The position numbers were made by a program, and so were the translations under genes. A DNA stretch of 64,000 bases from NCBI RefSeq assembly GCF_014062345.1, contig NZ_JACGLS010000004.1, positions 62,001 to 126,000 of the forward strand, in the 5' to 3' direction. Numbering within the stretch: position 1 is the first letter of the stretch; each line of letters starts with the position of its first letter. Positions 1-8,118 of the stretch are shown piece by piece. This DNA is from Tenacibaculum pelagium (GTDB lineage: Bacteria; Bacteroidota; Bacteroidia; Flavobacteriales; Flavobacteriaceae). The notes under the pieces are model-generated. The model searched no databases and had not been told where the DNA came from. It saw nothing but the letters and a program-made list of their open reading frames with translations.

Positions 1-1665
1 AAAGACTTAAACGGTGTTCAAGAGTTTATTACAAACATGGCTGCTTATGGTGGTGCTGGATTCTACGGTTTTGGTGTTTTTAACGACCTTAAAAACAGTA
101 GCATGAATGCTGGATATTTAGGTGCTGGTGGACTTGGATTAAGAAGAGATTACTACGTAGATAAAAAAGTAGAGGATAAGCTTAAAAAATATCAAGAATT
201 TGTAGCTAAAATGTTACAAGAGTTTGGTGATGATGAAGCTACTGCTAAAAAGAATGCAGCGAATATTGTTGCTTTCGAAAAAAGTTTAGCAGAACCTAGA
301 ATGACCAAAGAAGAGCGTAGAGATACTCGTAAAATGTACAACCCAATGTCGATTGAAGAGTTAACTACTTTAGCTCCTACTATCGATTGGACAGCACATT
401 TAGAAGGAATTGGGGTTAATCTTAAAGGAGTAGATGGAAATAATGGTCTAGAAAAAGTTATTGTTACGGATCCAGGATATTTTAAAGCAATGAGCGAAAT
501 CCTTAAAAACCGTCCAGTAGAAGATATCAAACTATTATTACGTTGGAATGCTATCAACAACTCTTTAGGTTTATTATCTACTGATTTAGAAAAAGCAAAC
601 TGGGAATTTTATAGCAAAGAAATGCGTGGAGCTAAACAACAACGTCCAAGAGACGAGCGTGCTTTAGGTAACTTAAACGGTGCTATTGGCGAAGCTTTAG
701 GTAAATTATATGTTGATGCTAAATTCCCACCAGAAGCGAAGCAGAAAGCTAAAGAAATGATTGACAACGTAATGTTAGGTTTCGAAAAGCGTATTGCACA
801 ATTACCTTGGATGAGTGAAGAAACTAAGCAAAAAGCTTTAGATAAATTACACAAGTTAACTGTTAAGATTGCTTACCCTGATAAGTGGAAAGATTATTCA
901 GAATTACAAGTTAAAGGTTTAAAAAACGGTGGAACTTACTTTGATAACGCTATTAATGTTTCTAAGTGGAACTTTAACAAAAACATGGCTAAATTAGGTA
1001 AAGAAGTTGATAGAACTGAATGGGGAATGTCTCCACAAACAGTAAACGCTTACTTTAATCCTGTAAATAACGAGATCGTATTCCCAGCAGCAATTTTACA
1101 ACCACCTTTCTATAACTATAAAGCTGATGAAGCTGTAAATTATGGTGGAATTGGAGCTGTTATTGGTCACGAGATTTCTCATAGTTTTGATGATTCTGGA
1201 GCTCGTTTTGACGGTGATGGAAACCTTAAAAACTGGTGGACTGAAGATGATTCTAAAAAGTTTAAAGATATCGGAGGTAAATTAGTAAAACAATACAGCG
1301 ATATTATTGCTATTGACAGCATGCACTTAAACGGAGAATATACTTTAGGCGAAAACATTGGTGATTTAGGTGGTGTACAAGCTGCTTACGAAGGATTAAA
1401 AATCTTCTTAGAAAAAAGTGGTCGTCCTGCTGATATTGATGGGTATTCTCCTGAGCAACGTTTCTTCCTTTCTTGGGGAACAATTTGGAGAACTAAAATG
1501 CGTGATGAAGCTTTAAAGAACTTAATCATGACAAACACACATGCCCCTGGACAATACAGAGCATATATGCCGCTTAAAAACGTTGATGCTTTCTATGAAG
1601 CGTTTGATGTTAAAGAAGGTGATAAAATGTATATAAAACCAGAAGAAAGAGTTAGAATCTGGTAG
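1..1665 (+). CDS. M13 family zinc endopeptidase (neprilysin/PepO-like), 5' truncated by window
   Basis: This is the C-terminal 554 residues of an M13 metalloendopeptidase; the frame is open from base 1, so the start lies outside the window (family members are usually about 670-690 aa). The zinc motif HEISH is encoded at 1168-1182 and the third zinc ligand motif GENIGD at about 1348-1365; the Asp of ExxxD is present. The protein ends in VRIW, like the C-terminal tryptophan typical of the family. Flavobacterial members are normally lipoproteins or periplasmic enzymes that cut small peptides; the anchoring part is not visible here. It is followed by its own terminator and is not linked to the next gene. 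Confidence 0.95.
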   Translation, partial: KDLNGVQEFITNMAAYGGAGFYGFGVFNDLKNSSMNAGYLGAGGLGLRRDYYVDKKVEDKLKKYQEFVAKMLQEFGDDEATAKKNAANIVAFEKSLAEPRMTKEERRDTRKMYNPMSIEELTTLAPTIDWTAHLEGIGVNLKGVDGNNGLEKVIVTDPGYFKAMSEILKNRPVEDIKLLLRWNAINNSLGLLSTDLEKANWEFYSKEMRGAKQQRPRDERALGNLNGAIGEALGKLYVDAKFPPEAKQKAKEMIDNVMLGFEKRIAQLPWMSEETKQKALDKLHKLTVKIAYPDKWKDYSELQVKGLKNGGTYFDNAINVSKWNFNKNMAKLGKEVDRTEWGMSPQTVNAYFNPVNNEIVFPAAILQPPFYNYKADEAVNYGGIGAVIGHEISHSFDDSGARFDGDGNLKNWWTEDDSKKFKDIGGKLVKQYSDIIAIDSMHLNGEYTLGENIGDLGGVQAAYEGLKIFLEKSGRPADIDGYSPEQRFFLSWGTIWRTKMRDEALKNLIMTNTHAPGQYRAYMPLKNVDAFYEAFDVKEGDKMYIKPEERVRIW

Positions 1666-1720
1666 ACACGCAGTGTCTTTAAGTATTACAATCAGTGCGT
1701 AAGTAGTGATAAATAAATTA

Positions 1721-1750
1721 AAACCGATGCAGAAATGTGTCGGTTTTTTT
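1721..1750 (+). terminator. Rho-independent terminator of the M13 peptidase gene
   Basis: The arms AAACCGA and TCGGTTT (1721-1727 and 1739-1745) enclose a 11-12 nt loop and run straight into a T tract. Confidence 0.7.
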
Positions 1751-1752
1751 TA

Positions 1753-1779
1753 TTGAATAAATAGTAAGGTATACTTTTG
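1753..1779 (+). promoter_or_regulatory. Bacteroidota-type promoter of the lone ABC ATPase gene
   Basis: TTG at 1753-1755 and TACTTTTG at 1772-1779 match the -33 TTG / -7 TAnnTTTG pattern with a 16 nt spacer. The ATG at 1785 lies only 5 nt after the box, so the transcript is probably leaderless. Confidence 0.65.
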
Positions 1780-1784
1780 TACTT

Positions 1785-2726
1785 ATGCTACAAGTAAACA
1801 ACATATCATTTACATATCCGTCTAAAGAGAAAACCTTAGAAAACATAAACTTCACTCTTAAAAAAGGAGAACATTTATGTGTAATGGGAGAAAGTGGTTG
1901 TGGTAAATCTACTTTACTAAAAGCTATTTATGGATTATTGGATTTAGATAGTGGATCATTATTTTGGAACGAAACAGAAATATTAGGTCCTGCGCATCAT
2001 TTAGTGCCAGGAATGGACTTTTTTAAATATGTAGCACAAGATTTCGATTTAATGCCATTTACATCGGTAAGTGAAAATATTAAAAAATTCCTATCTCGAT
2101 TTTACCCCAAAGAAGCTGATGAGCGAACTCAAGAATTATTAGAAGTAATTGAAATGACTGAGTTTGCTAACATAAAAGTAAAAAACTTAAGTGGCGGACA
2201 ACAACAACGTGTTGCCATTGCTAGAGCTTTAGCTAAAGAGCCTGAATTATTATTATTGGATGAACCTTTTAGTCAGATAGATAACTTTAAAAAAAACTCG
2301 TTAAGAAGGAATTTATTTAGTTATTTAAAAGAAAAAAACATCGCTTGTATTGTCGCTACTCACGATGGGGATGACGCCCTTTCGTTTGCTGATCAAATGA
2401 TTATTATAAAAAACCATAAAATCACTGCTAATAATACACCTTCCAACCTGTACAAAAATCCAAAAGAAAAATATATTGCTTCTTTATTTGATGATGTGAA
2501 TGAAATTACAATTAATAATGAAACAATACTTTTATACCCTCATCAAATACAAATAGTAGAAAATTCAGATTTAAAAGCAACTGTTATAAAAACATACTTT
2601 AAAGGGCATTATTGGTTGATAGAGGTTAATTTTAAGAACCAGTCTGTTTTTGTATCTCATCGTCAAAATATTGACATAAAAAAAACAGTTTCGCTAAGAG
2701 TTAACGAAACTGTTTTAAACCTTTAA
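1785..2726 (+). CDS. ABC transporter ATP-binding protein, orphan
   Basis: A 313 aa nucleotide-binding subunit. Walker A GESGCGKST is at residues 35-43, the signature LSGGQQQR at 135-142, Walker B LLLLDEP at 155-161 and the switch His at 193. About 80 residues after the ATPase core look like a TOBE-type regulatory extension, as in PotA/FbpC-like importers (family knowledge). No permease or binding protein is adjacent, so the substrate cannot be deduced. The start is fixed by the promoter 5 nt upstream. The last codons also form a transcription terminator (2682-2716), which is unusual. Known flavobacterial homologues are often single genes too, which argues for an intact orphan ATPase and not for a broken operon. 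Confidence 0.9.
   Translation: MLQVNNISFTYPSKEKTLENINFTLKKGEHLCVMGESGCGKSTLLKAIYGLLDLDSGSLFWNETEILGPAHHLVPGMDFFKYVAQDFDLMPFTSVSENIKKFLSRFYPKEADERTQELLEVIEMTEFANIKVKNLSGGQQQRVAIARALAKEPELLLLDEPFSQIDNFKKNSLRRNLFSYLKEKNIACIVATHDGDDALSFADQMIIIKNHKITANNTPSNLYKNPKEKYIASLFDDVNEITINNETILLYPHQIQIVENSDLKATVIKTYFKGHYWLIEVNFKNQSVFVSHRQNIDIKKTVSLRVNETVLNL
2682..2716 (+). terminator. Terminator hairpin inside the 3' end of the ABC ATPase coding sequence
   Basis: Perfect 12-bp arms AAAACAGTTTCG (2682-2693) and CGAAACTGTTTT (2705-2716) with an 11 nt loop; the stop codon follows at 2724-2726. The downstream gap 2727-2893 has no other clear hairpin. Confidence 0.6.
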
Positions 2727-2893
2727 TAACTATCTCAAAATTATTACTCTAATTTTTCTTTTTCTAGAAAAATACACTCCTACCTATTTAAACACCAAAT
2801 AAGGTAAAAGTGTATTATAAATTTCCTTTTTCTTGAAGGGTAACAACTTTTCCAAAACTATAACCGTTTAAAAAAGCTTTACCCTACCTTAAA

Positions 2894-3343
2894 TTAAAAA
2901 ATTTCTTTAATTTTTTGTTTAGCTCCATTAAAAACTACTGTTTCATCCTCTTTTTTACCTAATAATAACCTTCCTATTGGTGAAGAAATAGAAACTGAAA
3001 AGTATTGTTTATCATCTACTATTAACTGTCCGGAGCTAATACTCAAAAAATAAGAAGCTTTGTCTGTTACTACCACACTACCTAAATGAGCAATCTTTGA
3101 TTTTTTTGAAATATCAATTCTAGTTAAAACTTCTTTCATTTGAGTTATTCCTTGCAATTGTTGGCCAGCTTTTTCCATTTCTAATTGCAACATTGCCCTA
3201 CCTGTTTCATGCTTATCACCAGCAGAACTCTTTGTTTCTGATTGCAATGCTTTTTGATTAGAAGATATTATTTCTTCAACTGTTTGTAATCGCTTATTAA
3301 CATAATCAACACATTGTTGATACAAATTTTCTTTTATTTCCAT
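2894..3343 (-). CDS. GreA/GreB-family transcription factor-like protein
   Basis: A 149 aa protein with an N-terminal helical region resembling the Gre coiled coil and a C-terminal FKBP-like Gre domain (pattern: GS..V.T..., SPIGRLLLGK near residues 120-130, a terminal KIKEI strand). Gre factors bind RNA polymerase and rescue backtracked complexes; members of this shorter flavobacterial group have not, to my knowledge, been assigned a precise role. The N-terminal tip lacks an obvious DE acidic pair, so cleavage-stimulating activity is uncertain. Its start overlaps the end of the upstream FAD oxidoreductase by 10 nt, indicating a translationally coupled pair. Confidence 0.8.
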   Translation of the reverse strand: MEIKENLYQQCVDYVNKRLQTVEEIISSNQKALQSETKSSAGDKHETGRAMLQLEMEKAGQQLQGITQMKEVLTRIDISKKSKIAHLGSVVVTDKASYFLSISSGQLIVDDKQYFSVSISSPIGRLLLGKKEDETVVFNGAKQKIKEIF

Positions 3344-4449
3344 GTTAACTCTGCTAATTCTTTTCCTACCAAACTACCTATTGCAACTCCCATTCCTCCT
3401 AACCTAACTCCGCAAAATATGTTATTCGATATTTGTTTTACAATTGCTTTTTTCAGATTTCCAACCCCCATAATTCCGCTCCATCGATGTTCTATTTCGA
3501 AATTAGTATTTGGTAAAATAGTGGTTCTTAAAATTTCTTCTAATTTATTTTGAATAAGTATTGTTTCACCAAATTCTGAAGTTTCTTCGGTTTTAAAATC
3601 AAGATTTCTACCTCCACCAAATAAAATTCGATTATCAATATTTCTAAAATAATAATACCCTTTATCTAAATGAAAAGTTCCTTTTATATGAAGATTTTCA
3701 ATCGGCTTTGTTATTAAAACTTGTGCTCTTGCTGGCACAACTTCTTCATCTAATAGCTGATTAGCAAAACCATTTGTAGCAATACATAACTGTTTCGTAG
3801 AAAATTCTATTTTATCTGTTTTAATAATAACCTTATTATTCTGTTCTGTAAAACTTTCTACTTTAATATTATTAATGATTTTAATTCCTGAAGATTGAAC
3901 TAACTCTAGTAAACTAGCAGCCATTTTTCCGGTATCAATCTGTCCTTCAAATTGATTTGTAATATAATTTTGATATATGTTTTTAAAATCAAAAACGTTT
4001 TCATCAACTGTAAAAACATCCGATTTAAATAGTGGTTTTAATAAGTTATTAATTTCATTTTTTCGATTGATACATTCTTCATAGAATTCAGAGTCTTGAA
4101 ATAATTCATAGCCTTTGTTTTGTTGAAAATCGATTTTTTTATCCCCTAACGTTTTTCGTAATAACTGTAGTCCTTCCCAGCGTTTTTTTACTAAACCAAA
4201 AACCTCTTCTTCAGTATGAGATTTAAGATCATCAATTAATTCTGATAAACTTCCAAAACATGCAAAACCTGCATTTTTAGTACTTGCTCCTTGTGGTAAA
4301 ATTCCTTTTTCTAAAATTATAATTTTAGCTTTTGGATATTTATTTTTTAATGCTAAAGCACAGTTTAACCCAACAATTCCGCTACCAACAACCGTAAAAT
4401 CTACGTTGGAAAACCACTCTTTTAATTCCCAATAACTATAATTCAACAT
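3334..4449 (-). CDS. FAD-dependent oxidoreductase, DAO family
   Basis: A 371 aa protein with an N-terminal Rossmann FAD-binding motif (VVGSGIVGLNCAL, GxGxxG at about residues 22-27), the Glu that binds ribose (ILEKG) and a typical DAO segment GASTKNAGFACFG. The C-terminal region has the second FAD contact (GVRLGGMGVAIG). Relatives oxidise amine or amino-acid substrates such as glycine, sarcosine or D-amino acids; the substrate here is unknown. No signal peptide, so cytoplasmic. It is the first gene of a two-gene operon with the Gre-like factor; the functional link between them is not obvious. Confidence 0.85.
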   Translation of the reverse strand: MLNYSYWELKEWFSNVDFTVVGSGIVGLNCALALKNKYPKAKIIILEKGILPQGASTKNAGFACFGSLSELIDDLKSHTEEEVFGLVKKRWEGLQLLRKTLGDKKIDFQQNKGYELFQDSEFYEECINRKNEINNLLKPLFKSDVFTVDENVFDFKNIYQNYITNQFEGQIDTGKMAASLLELVQSSGIKIINNIKVESFTEQNNKVIIKTDKIEFSTKQLCIATNGFANQLLDEEVVPARAQVLITKPIENLHIKGTFHLDKGYYYFRNIDNRILFGGGRNLDFKTEETSEFGETILIQNKLEEILRTTILPNTNFEIEHRWSGIMGVGNLKKAIVKQISNNIFCGVRLGGMGVAIGSLVGKELAELTWK

Positions 4450-4530
4450 CTTATAAAATCAACAATATTATACCCAAGATACATGGTATATTAACGAAAA
4501 ATATTCTTATCTAGTAGTTAGTTTAAAGTT

Positions 4531-4561
4531 TTGACTATCGCTTTGCGATTAAATATATTTG
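4531..4561 (+). promoter_or_regulatory. Promoter with palindromic spacer, upstream of lipoprotein gene
   Basis: TTG at 4531-4533 and TATATTTG at 4554-4561 form a flavobacterial promoter with a 20 nt spacer. The spacer contains TATCGCTTTGCGATTAAA (4536-4553), a small palindrome (ATCGC/GCGAT) that recurs with 16 of 18 identical bases at 26983-27000. It may be an operator overlapping the promoter or a copy of a dispersed repeat. Confidence 0.55.
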
Positions 4562-4613
4562 TATCTTGGCACACTACTTGAATATTTAAAATTAAACAAT
4601 AAAAAGCAATACT

Positions 4614-5102
4614 ATGAAATTATTCGGAATCTTAATTTTAGCTCTTAGTTTTTCTCAATGTGCTAGTATGAAAATGGATACACAACCTCCTTTTAAAGTA
4701 GAAAACGCAAGTTACTCTCATATTACTGGAGGACAACCAGGAAATAGTGTTTTAAATTTAATGATTGAAATTACTACTCCAGAAACTGTTGATTTTAAAA
4801 ACGTGTACTTTCAAAATAGAATAACACCTGCAGTAATTGAAGAAAAAGGTGGAAAGCAATATATTGCTGCACGCTATAAAACCTCAACTGATCAAGAAAG
4901 AAAAGATTTAGTTTTAAGTTCTGATGCTAAAGCTGAGTTTGGAAATACTGCTAATGAAACAAAAGAAAAATTTCCTTTTGAGTTAGAAGAAAACGAAGCT
5001 GTGGTTAGCTATAAAGTAGGCGAGAAAATTCATTACTATAAAATTAAAAATGTAAAAAAAGAGAAACAGGTTTTTATGCCCATGGCAAAACCTCAAAACT
5101 AA
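4614..5102 (+). CDS. Putative secreted or lipid-anchored protein, unknown function
   Basis: A 162 aa protein. Residues 1-17 form a short hydrophobic signal (MKLFGILILALSFSQC), with Cys 17 as possible lipid attachment site although Q at -1 makes the lipobox weak. The rest is polar, without recognised motifs; the pattern of alternating hydrophobics suggests a beta-rich fold. It has its own promoter and terminator, so it is monocistronic. I do not recognise a function. Confidence 0.75.
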   Translation: MKLFGILILALSFSQCASMKMDTQPPFKVENASYSHITGGQPGNSVLNLMIEITTPETVDFKNVYFQNRITPAVIEEKGGKQYIAARYKTSTDQERKDLVLSSDAKAEFGNTANETKEKFPFELEENEAVVSYKVGEKIHYYKIKNVKKEKQVFMPMAKPQN

Positions 5103-5104
5103 CT

Positions 5105-5131
5105 AAAACACCTCATTTTGAGGTGTTTTTT
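5105..5131 (+). terminator. Rho-independent terminator
   Basis: Arms AAAACACCTC and GAGGTGTTTT with a 5 nt loop, followed by T residues, 3 nt after the stop codon of the preceding gene. Confidence 0.85.
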
Positions 5132-5184
5132 GTTTTTGGCACGTATTTTGAATTTTACTAAGCATAACCATAAAATTAATGCTT

Positions 5185-6108
5185 ATGAAACGTTTAAAAT
5201 TACTATTCTTATTTGTTACAGCCAGTTTAACATTAACATCATGTGTTGTACAAAACGACTTAATTGACGACAATGCCTTTGCATTAAACGAATATGTGTC
5301 TAGTTACGACTTATGGTATATAGATTATCATAGAACAACCGGTTCGGGCGATGTTCCTTTTTTATCAAAAGCATTTACAGTATCTTTTCTTAACGGCACC
5401 ATGTATGCAAACAATAATATTGTAGACATTGGTAGAACAGGAAACGGATTAGGAATTGCTGTTGGAAATTATAATACTTACGGAACCGTTTTAGAAACTC
5501 GTCATGATTTAGATGGTCGCTATGATTTTGATGTAGTTCAATTAGCTGGTAATGAAATTAGAATCGATGACTTATCACAAAATGTAAGTTATTATTTAAT
5601 AGGATACCAAAGAAACAATTTTGATTACGATAAATTGTTTTATGAAAATATCGAATACTTTTTACAAGAGTTTGTAGCTTGGGAAAGAACAGACAGAGTA
5701 GGAGGAATTACAAATGCTTTTGATGATGAACACTTTTTACAATTTACACCAGAAAATGATGTAACATTTAAATCATCGCATGATCCATTTGGCACGAATA
5801 TTGATTATATTAATTGGGACTATATTGGTGGATATGAAGTAGCCAATATTGCAGGGTATGAAGACCTAAAACGTTTAACACTTTTTTATGATGGAGGTGA
5901 TACTGAAAGATTTGAATTAAGCGTTATAAATGATGAAACGATTGAATTGTTCCATTTAAGTTCTGAAAGAACGTACACTTTTTCTGGTAGAGGATTTGTA
6001 CAATATTTAAAAACCAAAGGTAAGAGCACTACTAAGCCAGCTGTAAGGAATAGCGGCAGAAAACGTACTAAAATACAACGTAAAACAGTTGTTAAAGAAA
6101 ATATTTAA
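5185..6108 (+). CDS. Conserved flavobacterial lipoprotein, unknown function
   Basis: About 307 aa. A lipoprotein signal peptide (MKRLKLLFLFVTASLTLTSC) has a good lipobox LTSC. An in-frame ATG 6 nt upstream (5179) would add two residues; the MKR start gives the more usual signal peptide. The body is rich in Asp, Asn and Tyr and has repeated beta-strand-like segments (for example WYIDYHRTTG, INWDYIGGYEV). The last 35 residues are very basic (Lys/Arg-rich). Homologues in this family have at times been labelled as a nucleotidyl transferase, but no such motif is visible. Surface location is likely; function unknown. Confidence 0.75.
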   Translation: MKRLKLLFLFVTASLTLTSCVVQNDLIDDNAFALNEYVSSYDLWYIDYHRTTGSGDVPFLSKAFTVSFLNGTMYANNNIVDIGRTGNGLGIAVGNYNTYGTVLETRHDLDGRYDFDVVQLAGNEIRIDDLSQNVSYYLIGYQRNNFDYDKLFYENIEYFLQEFVAWERTDRVGGITNAFDDEHFLQFTPENDVTFKSSHDPFGTNIDYINWDYIGGYEVANIAGYEDLKRLTLFYDGGDTERFELSVINDETIELFHLSSERTYTFSGRGFVQYLKTKGKSTTKPAVRNSGRKRTKIQRKTVVKENI

Positions 6109-6159
6109 AATAAAGTTTGGTTAGTTGATTTTTGGTTGGTGTAGTAGCCAACTAAAAGG

Positions 6160-6187
6160 AACCGCCCCCTACAAGGGGCGGTTTTTC
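6160..6187 (+). terminator. GC-rich rho-independent terminator
   Basis: Arms AACCGCCCC and GGGGCGGTT (6160-6168, 6175-6183) then a T run; the strongest GC stem in the window. Confidence 0.9.
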
Positions 6188-6268
6188 TATTTATAAACTT
6201 TACGTTAAGTATTCTTTTTCTTTTCGAAAAAAACATACTTTTAAATATCTTTATAAAAAAGCTATCTT

Positions 6269-7408
6269 TTGATTAATAAACGTTTACTTATTAAAAATCT
6301 ACTTTCTCATAATGATGAGAATAGCTTTTTCGATAAAAAACAAAAGCTCTCTTTAAACACAAAAGAAGGAAAAGCAAAATTTATAAAACACGTTTGCGCA
6401 TTATCTAACTCTAACCCAAATAACAATTCGTATATAGTTATCGGTATTGAAGATGAAGAAAATAAAATTATTGGCGTTGATTTTTACGATGATAGTAAAA
6501 TTCAAAATCTAATAAATGCTTATTTAAAAAACCCACCGAAAATAGAATATGCAAATGTTCCTTTTCCTCGTTTGCCGCGACATAAAGTAATAGGTTTAGT
6601 AACTATTTATCCTAATAATTCAATTACTTCATTAGTTAAGAATAATTGGAAATATAAAAAAGGAATGGTGTTTTTTCGTAGAGGGAGCAACTCAATGCCT
6701 GGTGAAGGTAATTTTACCTTAAAAGATGTAAATAGTACAATTGTAGAAGCTATTGAAAAAAATGCTAGCAATAATATTAAACTTACACTAGATGGGGTTT
6801 TCGACTTTATAAATAATCATAAACCCGAATACAATCCGCAATACAAAGTTTTTTACGAACAGTTTGTATTATGTTGGGCTGGAAAAAAGAAAGTTATTAG
6901 AAATAAAGAGTTTTTAACTCGGGTTGATATTGAATTGATAAACGAACAAGTACGGTTATTTTATTCATCATTAGATGATGTTCAAATAAGTTATAATGAG
7001 CAGTCGTTTATTATTACCGAATATATCTTATTAGGAATTGATAAAACTGAAAAGCACTATCCGTTAGAAAAAACAATTATTCATTTTAAAGATAATGGTA
7101 AACACGATATTATTACTGAATTTTTGTTTGAAGCTCCAGTATATGATGCTACTATTTTAAAACATATTTACGACAATAATAATAGTATTATCTCTAAAAT
7201 AGAACAGAATAAAGCACTTTCTGTAACAGAACATGAAGATGTATATAAATTACCCACCTCCTATTTAATTTGCTATTTAAATGGATTTATTGAAGCTGCT
7301 GAACAATTAAGAAAAGCAAAAATATATATTAAAAACTTAGAGGATAAAACTACGTATATAAAATATAAAGAAGCAATGCGTGTACTACGTAAAGTAAAGT
7401 ATAACTAA
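6269..7408 (+). CDS. AlbA_2 (Schlafen-type) domain protein
   Basis: A 379 aa protein whose first 150 residues match the AlbA_2 domain (E/D...K..AL.NS; here KFIKHVCALSNSNPNNNSYIV and the following GIEDEENKIIGV and FFRRGS segments). The rest has no recognised domain. The frame is closed by a stop at 6254-6256, so translation must start at the TTG at 6269 (or a rarer codon just after); no ATG occurs near. Canonical AlbA_2 proteins are putative nucleic-acid-binding or regulatory factors, sometimes in defence; this version is conserved in flavobacteria (from memory) and no defence partner is adjacent. Confidence 0.75.
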   Translation: MINKRLLIKNLLSHNDENSFFDKKQKLSLNTKEGKAKFIKHVCALSNSNPNNNSYIVIGIEDEENKIIGVDFYDDSKIQNLINAYLKNPPKIEYANVPFPRLPRHKVIGLVTIYPNNSITSLVKNNWKYKKGMVFFRRGSNSMPGEGNFTLKDVNSTIVEAIEKNASNNIKLTLDGVFDFINNHKPEYNPQYKVFYEQFVLCWAGKKKVIRNKEFLTRVDIELINEQVRLFYSSLDDVQISYNEQSFIITEYILLGIDKTEKHYPLEKTIIHFKDNGKHDIITEFLFEAPVYDATILKHIYDNNNSIISKIEQNKALSVTEHEDVYKLPTSYLICYLNGFIEAAEQLRKAKIYIKNLEDKTTYIKYKEAMRVLRKVKYN

Positions 7409-7469
7409 CCATACTACTCCCTCCCAACTTCATAGAGGTATAGGGTTATTTGTATATTGGAAACCAAAA

Positions 7470-7522
7470 TAATTAAACATAAAAAAACCTCACACTTTGT
7501 GAGGTTTTTTTATGTTTAATTA
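7470..7522. terminator. Bidirectional terminator, 25-bp perfect inverted repeat
   Basis: Perfect 25-bp arms (7470-7494 and 7498-7522) around a 3 nt loop CTT, with CCTCACA/TGTGAGG at the top and A/T tracts on both sides. It separates the convergent AlbA_2 gene and the HHH-domain gene. Confidence 0.9.
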
Positions 7523-7531
7523 GATGAGAAT

Positions 7532-8095
7532 TTATTTTCCTCCGTCTAATTCATCTTGCCATTTTTTTAAATCGCTCCACTTACCTTCGTAAGCTAATTT
7601 TGCTTGTTGTGGCCATGTAGCAGGTTTGTGAATTCGATAACGATCTCCTCCACTGTTTAATACTTCTTGACATTTTTCAACAGATGTTTCTCCTAAATCT
7701 TTCCAGGTTTTAATATCAAAATTATGGAATAGTCCTTCTATTTTTGGCCCTATTCCTTCAACAATCTTTAAATCATTTTCTTTAATTTTTTTACCAAATG
7801 CAGCTTTGGCGGCAACAGCATCAAAAGGAATTAATGTTGCAGCTGCTCCTGCGAAAGAGGATGCCATTCCTAAATTTGACTTAGCTGATTTTAAATCTGA
7901 TTCTAAGTTTATTTTATTCTTATTACAAGCTTCTAAATCTGCTTCTAATCGAGCTACTTTATTTTTCCACACATCTATATCTTCATTGTTATTTCCACCT
8001 CCTAAAAGTCTTCCTAATAAGTATCCTAATAATGCGCAAATTGCTCCGACTAATAATGGTATTAACCAACATGGTATCATTGCTAATAAATTCAT
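7532..8095 (-). CDS. Membrane-anchored helix-hairpin-helix domain protein
   Basis: A 187 aa protein. Residues 5-32 are a transmembrane helix with a Gly-rich end (LIPLLVGAICALLGYLLGRLLGGG), followed by a short coiled coil (about 40-75), a hydrophobic Ala-rich stretch (about 76-96) and a C-terminal HHH-type domain (LKIVEGIGPKIEGLF, about 110-125, and TWPQQAKLAYEGKW near 160). Such domains (DUF4332-like) are usually nucleic-acid or protein binding; at a membrane, a structural role is more likely. It lies 23 nt downstream of the OmpA-like gene, so the two form an operon and probably work together in the envelope. Confidence 0.75.
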   Translation of the reverse strand: MNLLAMIPCWLIPLLVGAICALLGYLLGRLLGGGNNNEDIDVWKNKVARLEADLEACNKNKINLESDLKSAKSNLGMASSFAGAAATLIPFDAVAAKAAFGKKIKENDLKIVEGIGPKIEGLFHNFDIKTWKDLGETSVEKCQEVLNSGGDRYRIHKPATWPQQAKLAYEGKWSDLKKWQDELDGGK

Positions 8096-8118
8096 AATCT
8101 ATATTTTTTAAGTTTGTT

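Noticed and set aside
2727..2893. Further elements in the gap after the ABC ATPase
   Set aside because: AT-rich sequence without hairpin of note or reading frame.
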